A DNA stretch of 19,652 nucleotides from NCBI GenBank assembly GCA_029879825.1, contig JAOUPL010000012.1, positions 1 to 19,652 of the forward strand, in the 5' to 3' direction. Both the position numbers and the translations under genes were made by a program. Origin of the DNA: Candidatus Bathyarchaeota archaeon. Lineage in GTDB: Archaea > Thermoproteota > Bathyarchaeia > Bathyarchaeales > Bathyarchaeaceae. Positions 15,259 through 19,652 of the stretch are shown one piece after another. The notes beneath the pieces are model-generated. The model saw only the letters and a list, made by a program, of their open reading frames with translations. It ran no database searches and had not been told where the DNA came from. Every line of letters starts with the position of its first letter. The first letter of the stretch is position 1.

Positions 15259-15858
15259 TCATGCACCCAGCTTTTGATAAATCTTTAGCCTCTCCTCTTC
15301 TACTTTCTTTTGAACATCTTCAAAGAGGTTATTTCCATGGGCGTCGATGGCTACAGTTAATGGTCCGAAATCTTCAACTTCCAAAACCCACATGGCCTCT
15401 GGCATTCCTAGGTCATACCACTCCACACTTCTCACTTTCTTTATGGCCTTTGCCGCCAGAACTGCTGCTCCTCCAGTGAAAGCTCCGTAAACTGCTCCAT
15501 ACTTTTTCATAGCATTGGTGGTTTTCTTGCCCATGCCTCCCTTCCCTATCACCACCCGAACCTTGAAATTCTTGATGAATTCGTCTTCGAACAGATCCAT
15601 ACGCGTACTCGTTGTCGGACCAGCTGCCACCACCATCCATTTATCGTCATCCTTCTTTACGATTGGACCACAGTGAAAAACCGCTAATCCTTGCAGGTTG
15701 ACGGGCAGCGCTTTTCCTTCTTTATGGAATTCCAGTGCTCTTCTGTGGGCTGCATCCCGAGCTGTAATCATGATTCCTGTAACGTAAATGACATCGTTCA
15801 CCCTAAGTTTTCGTACCTTTTCCTCTGAGATTGGAGTCTTAAGTTTGTATATTGCCAT
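15259..15858 (-). CDS. fumB: Class I fumarate hydratase, beta (C-terminal) subunit
   Basis: The 199-residue protein matches the beta half of the two-subunit iron-sulfur fumarases, which hydrate fumarate to malate. Recognisable parts are G-x-I-x-T-A-R-D-A-A-H-R-R (about 48-60), F-H-C-G-P-I-V-K (61-68), A-A-G-P-T-T-S-T-R-M-D (78-88), V-I-G-K-G-G-M-G (103-110) and G-A-V-Y-G-A-F-T-G-G-A-A (120-131). The C-terminus carries the family pattern E-A-M-W-V-L-E-V-E-D-F-G-P-L-T-V-A-I-D-A. The start ATG 15858 lies 3 bases after the alpha stop, with AAGGTGG within the alpha gene's end. Tartrate dehydratase beta is a close homologue, but the succinate/fumarate neighbours make fumarase much more likely. Confidence 0.93.
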   Translation of the reverse strand: MAIYKLKTPISEEKVRKLRVNDVIYVTGIMITARDAAHRRALEFHKEGKALPVNLQGLAVFHCGPIVKKDDDKWMVVAAGPTTSTRMDLFEDEFIKNFKVRVVIGKGGMGKKTTNAMKKYGAVYGAFTGGAAVLAAKAIKKVRSVEWYDLGMPEAMWVLEVEDFGPLTVAIDAHGNNLFEDVQKKVEEERLKIYQKLGA

Positions 15859-15861
15859 TTT

Positions 15862-16743
15862 TCACACCACCTTGTGGGTTAAATATTCAATTTTTCCATC
15901 AGGGTAGATACGAGCTGAAGCCCTCCTTGCAGCCCAACATTGAACCGCCACCGCCACAGGATAGGACGCAGGATGTCTATGGGCGTAGTCAACCTTTACA
16001 CCCAAAACCGTAAACTTGCCTCCCAGTCCCATCGGTCCAATTCCAGTGGAGTTTGCGGCTTCATACAGCTCTTTCTCAAGCTTGGCTAGGTTCGGATCAG
16101 GATTGGGCTGGTCTAAAGGTCTCAGCAAGGCCGCTTTCGCCAGTTTCATAGCAATATCCGCTCCTCCACCTACTGCAACGCCCAAGATGTTTGGGGGACA
16201 AGGCTTGGCGCCAGCGTTAATCACAGTGTCCACAACAAATTTCTTTAATCCGTTGACGCCTATGCCTGGGCTAAGCATGCCTAAGGCGCAAACGTTTTCG
16301 GATCCGCCTCCTTTGGGCATAACCGTAATTTCAAGGGTGTCTCCGGGCACGATCTCCCAGTTTATGAAAGGAATGAACCTTCCAGTGTTGTCTCCTGTAT
16401 TTTTTTGGGTGAAGGGATCAACGGCGTTGGGGCGGAGGGGCACCTCTTTAGTAGCCCTCACTGTGGCGTTGCGGAGAGCTTTTTCAATTTTGTCTAAACC
16501 CTTTACTTGGCCACCCGCCTTCACGTAAAAGATGATGACGCCAGTGTCTTGACACATAGGGGTACGCGTTTTCTCAGCCAACTCCATATTGTCTAATATC
16601 GCTTTCAGCTGGGTTTTTCCCGCTTCGCTTTCCTCTTCACGACACGCCTGCTGGAGAGCCTTTTTCACGTCCTGCGGCAACTCTGTGACTGCCAGGTACA
16701 AGAGTTTGACGGCGACATCCTCTACACTATTTTTAGTTATCAA
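15862..16743 (-). CDS. fumA: Class I fumarate hydratase, alpha (N-terminal) subunit
   Basis: The alpha half of the [4Fe-4S] fumarase. I place the start at TTG 16743: GGGGG (16750-16754) lies 6 bases upstream, and a TATA box at 16781-16789 puts the transcript start near 16761. The ATG at 16809 would lie outside the message, and its 22 extra residues do not look like the family. The product is 293 residues. The three expected cluster cysteines are C64 (M-C-Q-D-T-G), C182 (K-P-C-P-P-N) and C269 (V-Q-C-W-A-A-R-R-A), with spacing like E. coli FumA. G-D-N-T-G-R, M-P-K-G-G-G-S-E and G-I-G-P-M-G-L-G-G are further family segments. It is the first gene of the fumarase–fumarate reductase operon, divergent from radA. 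Confidence 0.92.
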   Translation of the reverse strand: MITKNSVEDVAVKLLYLAVTELPQDVKKALQQACREEESEAGKTQLKAILDNMELAEKTRTPMCQDTGVIIFYVKAGGQVKGLDKIEKALRNATVRATKEVPLRPNAVDPFTQKNTGDNTGRFIPFINWEIVPGDTLEITVMPKGGGSENVCALGMLSPGIGVNGLKKFVVDTVINAGAKPCPPNILGVAVGGGADIAMKLAKAALLRPLDQPNPDPNLAKLEKELYEAANSTGIGPMGLGGKFTVLGVKVDYAHRHPASYPVAVAVQCWAARRASARIYPDGKIEYLTHKVV

Positions 16744-16780
16744 TTTTTTCCCCCACGAAGAAGATATAATTTGAATTTCA

Positions 16781-16789
16781 AATTTTATA
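16781..16789 (-). promoter_or_regulatory. TATA box of the fumarase–fumarate reductase operon
   Basis: On the minus strand the sequence reads AAAAGG-TATAAAATT, a good archaeal TATA box with a purine-rich upstream part. It lies about 40 bases before the TTG start and its GGGGG ribosome site. It is the only strong candidate for the whole operon, although the spacer before the flavoprotein gene might hold a weak internal one. Confidence 0.6.
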
Positions 16790-16866
16790 CCTTTTACTGC
16801 TGTGGTCAAAAGCTAGATTAGTTTCAGTCTCCACTCATAGAATATTTTATCTGTTCCTTCGTTTAA

Positions 16867-16874
16867 CTTAAATA
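16867..16874 (+). promoter_or_regulatory. TATA box of radA
   Basis: CTTAAATA lies about 47 bases before the radA ATG. The predicted start near 16896 leaves a leader of about 22 bases that holds GAGG eight bases before the ATG. Confidence 0.45.
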
Positions 16875-16917
16875 CGCACTACCCTAAAACTTCCAAATCG
16901 AGAATTGAGGCGCCGAA

Positions 16918-17913
16918 ATGACTGAGGAGGTAGGCCTAGAAAAAAAGAAATACGAATGTCTGGAAGACCTTCCAGGCATAGGCCCAGCCATATCCCAGAA
17001 ACTGCGGGAACTAGGATTCCACACTGTGGAGTCTCTAGCCACAGCAACAGCAAAAGAACTAGAACCAGCAGGCATAGGTGAAAAAAAGGCGCTAGAAGTC
17101 ATCCGCAAAGCACGATCATCTATGGCAATCTCCTTCATCAGAGCAGACGAACTGCTAAAAATGCGTCAGACTGTCCTACGCCTAACAACGGGAAGTAAAA
17201 TGCTGGATGAACTGCTGGGGGGAGGGCTCGAAACCCAAACCATCACAGAATTCTACGGGGAATATGGAAGCGGTAAAAGTCAAATGTGCCATCAGCTGTG
17301 CGTAAACGTGCAGTTACCTCCTGAACGAGGAGGATTGGGTGGCGCAGCCCTCTACATCGACACGGAAAATACTTTCAGAACCGAGCGCATCGTTCAAATG
17401 GCGCGGCATCTAGGCTTAGACCCAGAAGAGGTGGCTAAAAACATTATTTTTGCCGAGGCATACACCTCAGATCATCAGATGTTTCTCGTCGACAACGCAG
17501 ATAAGGTTGTTAAGGAAAACGGCGTCCGCTTGATTATTGTGGATTCCTTGACTTCTCACTTTAGAAGCGAATATCTGGGCAGGGAAATGTTAGCTGAGAG
17601 ACAGCAAAAACTTAACAAACACATGCACAAACTGATTCGGCTGGCTCGAGCCTTCAACGCCGTAGCGGTTGTAACAAACCAGGTCATGTCTAAGCCAGAC
17701 GTTTTCTTCGGTAACGCCGTACATCCTGTGGGCGGTCACATAGTTGCCCACACCAGCCACACACGCATCTTCCTTAGAAAGTCCGCCCGCGGACCCGTAA
17801 GAATCGCACGTCTTGTTTCAAGTCCTTATCTGCCTGAAGGAGAAAGAATTTTCAACATTACTGAAAACGGGATAGAAGGCGTAACAGAAGAAGACAATCC
17901 GAGACGAAGGTAA
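16918..17913 (+). CDS. radA: DNA repair and recombination protein RadA
   Basis: The 331-residue archaeal recombinase forms filaments on single-stranded DNA and catalyses strand exchange. An N-terminal helix-hairpin-helix DNA-binding domain covers about 12-68 (L-P-G-I-G-P-A at 18-24, P-A-G-I-G-E-K-K-A-L-E at 50-60). The polymerisation motif F-I-R-A is at 73-76. Walker A is G-E-Y-G-S-G-K-S (114-121) and Walker B is L-I-I-V-D-S (205-210). N-Q-V-M (L2 region) and the C-terminal S-S-P-Y-L-P-E-G-E pattern are also typical. The length is usual for RadA and no intein is present. A small unknown gene follows one base after the stop, indicating co-transcription. It is divergent from the fumarase operon. 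Confidence 0.96.
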   Translation: MTEEVGLEKKKYECLEDLPGIGPAISQKLRELGFHTVESLATATAKELEPAGIGEKKALEVIRKARSSMAISFIRADELLKMRQTVLRLTTGSKMLDELLGGGLETQTITEFYGEYGSGKSQMCHQLCVNVQLPPERGGLGGAALYIDTENTFRTERIVQMARHLGLDPEEVAKNIIFAEAYTSDHQMFLVDNADKVVKENGVRLIIVDSLTSHFRSEYLGREMLAERQQKLNKHMHKLIRLARAFNAVAVVTNQVMSKPDVFFGNAVHPVGGHIVAHTSHTRIFLRKSARGPVRIARLVSSPYLPEGERIFNITENGIEGVTEEDNPRRR

Positions 17914-17914
17914 A

Positions 17915-18274
17915 ATGCCCATTTCAAGGGTCTTTGTAACTCGATTCTTTCAGCTCGCAACAAGAAGGCGATTCGCTGAGGCAGAACGAGTGCTCGAGCG
18001 AATAAAACTAAAAGTGCAGGAAACTGAATGGAACAGAGGATACTTTGAAGCCCTCAACGGTATACTCTTGACCCATAAATCAAACGACGAATACGCATTT
18101 CTCCAAAACCTAAACCTCAACAACGAAAATGAGTTAAAAAAATATCGACGAGAATTTTTGAAACAATCCAGAAACAAGATTCACGCAGATTATGACCGTG
18201 GCTTCTTCTCAGCTTGGGCAGATTACATGCGTATATCGATAAAAATGAGAGAAAACCCAGAAACATCCAAGTAA
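17915..18274 (+). CDS. Small helical protein of unknown function coupled to radA
   Basis: The ATG follows the radA stop by a single base, so translation is probably coupled and the two genes share a message. The 119 residues are highly charged and predicted helical, with no membrane segment or cysteine. A motif seems duplicated: W-N-R-G-Y-F-E-A-L-N-G (39-49) and Y-D-R-G-F-F-S-A-W-A-D (93-103). Each is preceded by a basic helix (R-R-R-F-A-E-A-E-R-V-L-E-R and Y-R-R-E-F-L-K-Q-S-R). This suggests two similar helical hairpins. The basic N-terminus could contact DNA or a protein partner. I do not recognise a family. The context invites the guess of a recombination accessory factor, but nothing in the protein itself proves it. 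Confidence 0.75.
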   Translation: MPISRVFVTRFFQLATRRRFAEAERVLERIKLKVQETEWNRGYFEALNGILLTHKSNDEYAFLQNLNLNNENELKKYRREFLKQSRNKIHADYDRGFFSAWADYMRISIKMRENPETSK

Positions 18275-18298
18275 CCCGTGAATTTTTGAGAGAAAACA

Positions 18299-18307
18299 TA
18301 TTTTAAT
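18299..18307 (+). promoter_or_regulatory. Possible TATA box of the LLM oxidoreductase gene
   Basis: TATTTTAAT lies 25-33 bases before the GTG at 18332. Transcription would begin about 18328, making the message nearly leaderless. The AT-rich stretch could also help end the radA transcript. Confidence 0.35.
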
Positions 18308-18331
18308 AAGCCGTGCAAAAGAAGGTGCTAA

Positions 18332-19465
18332 GTGATAAAAATGGATGTTGATGACGTAAAAATTGGGACCATGAGCGCTTTTCTTCCTCCTTTCGATAGA
18401 GGCATCAACACAATCAAGAGAATTGAGGAAGCAGGATATGATTCTGCATGGTGGTTAGACCATTTAATGGGTTGGGTACCCGAATCAATATGGACTCCTG
18501 ACATCGTTGAGTTAGCAGCGTACCAAGAAAATCCCCACGTGTTCTTTGAAACCCTCTGTACCATAGCTGTTGCAGCATGGAACACCAAAAAGATTCTCTT
18601 GGGACCAAGCGTTACTGAAACTTTTAGGAGACACCCAGCTATGCTCGCTCAGGCCTTTTTGACTCTAGATCACATATCTAAGGGGAGGGTGATTCTTGGA
18701 ATCGGTGCAGGTGAAGGAGAAAACATCACACCCTATGGGATTGAATGGAACAAGCCGGTAAGCAGGCTGGAAGAATCCATCAAGATAATCCGGTTACTTT
18801 GGGAAAACGATAAAAAAGTTGATTTCGACGGAAAATTTTGGAAACTAAAGGACGCGGTCCTGGGTTTAGGGCCCTATGAGAAAGGAAAGTATCCTCCAAT
18901 ATGGATTGGGGCTCATAGACCTAAAATGCTTGAAATGACTGGGAGACTGGGTGACGGATGGTTGCCCGCGACTCCAGATGTCGACTTTTATAAGGAGGGC
19001 CTTGGAATCATAAGGGAATCTGCAAAAAAGGCTAGTCGAGATCCAGATGAGATAACTCCTGCCCTCTGGTCCTACGCTGTTTTAGATGAAGACCATGATG
19101 AATGTCTTAGGATGCTTGAAACACCGTTGGCAAAAAACTACATGTTGACTTTACCGAATGAGGTTTTTGAGCGCTATGGTATTCAGCATCCATTTGGTGA
19201 AAACTACTATGGACTCCTCGATTATGTTCCCACGAGGTACGATCGAAGGACAGTGCTGGACGCCTTAGAAAAGATTCCTAGGAAGATGTGTGAAGACCTA
19301 TACTTACACGGTACCCCAGACGAAATAATAGGTCAAATAGAAAAGTTCGCCAAAGTCGGCATGAAACACATTGTGCTATGCAATATGACTTTCTTCTTCG
19401 ATGTTCGCAAAGTGGGGAGTTCCTTTAGCTGCATGAAAAAAGTCGTGAAATACTTCAAGGGCTAG
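18332..19465 (+). CDS. LLM-class F420/flavin-dependent oxidoreductase
   Basis: The 377-residue protein is a luciferase-like TIM barrel of the group that includes F420-dependent methylenetetrahydromethanopterin reductase (Mer), glucose-6-phosphate dehydrogenase (Fgd) and related reductases. Visible family segments are E-E-A-G-Y-D-S-A-W-W-L-D-H (32-44), L-G-P-S-V-T-E-T-F-R-R-H-P (91-103), L-D-H-I-S-K-G-R-V-I-L-G-I-G-A-G-E (112-128), Y-P-P-I-W-I-G-A-H-R-P (187-197) and G-R-L-G-D-G-W (204-210). Substrate specificity is not readable, and it is not a clear Mer (usually about 320 aa). GTG 18332 is used; ATG 18341 is the alternative, with GGTG at 18324-18327 favouring GTG. No operon partners are present. 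The F420 requirement is an inference from the family. Confidence 0.82.
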   Translation: MIKMDVDDVKIGTMSAFLPPFDRGINTIKRIEEAGYDSAWWLDHLMGWVPESIWTPDIVELAAYQENPHVFFETLCTIAVAAWNTKKILLGPSVTETFRRHPAMLAQAFLTLDHISKGRVILGIGAGEGENITPYGIEWNKPVSRLEESIKIIRLLWENDKKVDFDGKFWKLKDAVLGLGPYEKGKYPPIWIGAHRPKMLEMTGRLGDGWLPATPDVDFYKEGLGIIRESAKKASRDPDEITPALWSYAVLDEDHDECLRMLETPLAKNYMLTLPNEVFERYGIQHPFGENYYGLLDYVPTRYDRRTVLDALEKIPRKMCEDLYLHGTPDEIIGQIEKFAKVGMKHIVLCNMTFFFDVRKVGSSFSCMKKVVKYFKG

Positions 19466-19470
19466 AGTAC

Positions 19471-19499
19471 CTGTCTCAAAACAGATTTTCTCAATTTTG
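19471..19499. terminator. Possible bidirectional terminator between convergent genes
   Basis: A short hairpin (CTGT-CTCAAA-ACAG, 19471-19484) is followed by a T-rich stretch (ATTTTCTCAATTTT, 19485-19498), just after the LLM gene stop. The convergent membrane protein gene ends at 19501. The stem is only four pairs, so the T-rich tract is the main evidence. Confidence 0.35.
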
Positions 19500-19500
19500 A

Positions 19501-19652
19501 CTAGCGGAATATCAAGGTGTAGAACAAGACCCACGCAACGATCCATGTGAGGAAGTAGGCACCTATCCCCATTGTAAACATTTTAGACGGTTTTTCCACC
19601 TTGGCCATAAATTGCCATTTAAGAATGTAATATGTAATAAGGTAAACAAGTA
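19501..19652 (-). CDS. C-terminal fragment of a membrane protein (5' end outside window)
   Basis: A minus-strand frame is open from the right edge to a TAG at 19501-19503, giving 49 residues. It begins in a hydrophobic stretch (LVYLITYYIL), passes a short charged loop (MAKVEKPSK) and ends with a clear membrane helix (GIGAYFLTWIVAWVLFYTLIF) and a final arginine. Two membrane segments joined by a basic loop make a real membrane protein likely. The pattern is too short for a family call. It converges on the LLM gene 35 bases away. Confidence 0.6.
   Translation of the reverse strand, partial: LVYLITYYILKWQFMAKVEKPSKMFTMGIGAYFLTWIVAWVLFYTLIFR

Noticed and set aside
15413..16528. Open frames overlapping both fumarase genes in other frames.
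   Set aside because: They are overlapped by clear fumarase subunits with all family motifs; no independent start signals or sensible protein sequence.
17326..17342. CCTCCT-GAACG-AGGAGG perfect inverted repeat.
   Set aside because: It lies inside radA and encodes conserved residues P-P-E-R-G-G; the repeat is explained by codon content.

Overview
The window is archaeal chromosomal DNA. It carries a Nop5–fibrillarin pair (the box C/D RNP core), RadA rather than RecA, an archaeal-type Trm1, an FAU-1/DUF402 RNA-binding protein, a THEP1-type NTPase and an archaeal XRE-HTH regulator. Starts are ATG, GTG or TTG, many with GGAGG-like ribosome sites and upstream TATA boxes. The set suggests a TACK-lineage archaeon, perhaps Bathyarchaeia; that placement is inference from gene content. 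No tRNA, rRNA, CRISPR array, insertion sequence or phage gene was seen. Gene density is high and spacing tight.

Left part (1–5030): the 3' end of a CxxC protein gene (1–162), an FAU-1 RNase/RNA-binding protein, a roughly 375-bp gap, and a membrane-anchored surface protein. Then come the two halves of a class 1B dihydroorotate dehydrogenase, pyrK and pyrD. Both are on the minus strand, but they are separated by a plus-strand alpha/beta hydrolase gene that carries a one-base frameshift.

Middle part (5123–11860): nop5 and fibrillarin overlap and guide 2'-O-methylation of RNA. They are followed by an HTH regulator, then convergent rnhB with a THEP1 NTPase gene, the divergent trm1, and a DMT/EamA transporter. 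RNA modification and nucleic-acid housekeeping dominate here.

Right part (11877–16743, minus strand): one operon reads fumarase alpha – fumarase beta – (possible 26-aa ORF) – FrdA/SdhA flavoprotein – a fused iron-sulfur subunit. The last protein joins an SdhB-like half with three Fe-S cluster motifs to an HdrB/SdhE-like half with two CCG motifs. There is no membrane-anchor gene. This is the layout of the soluble thiol:fumarate reductase TfrAB, and with fumarase it would interconvert malate, fumarate and succinate.

The end (16918–19652) has radA followed by a small helical protein of unknown function, an F420/flavin-type LLM oxidoreductase, and the C-terminus of a membrane protein running off the right edge.

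The most interesting items are the fumarase–TfrAB-like operon with its fused subunit and small intergenic ORF, the regulator that seems to carry a duplicated nuclease-like domain around its HTH, and the radA-coupled unknown protein. I see no convincing wholly new multi-gene system.
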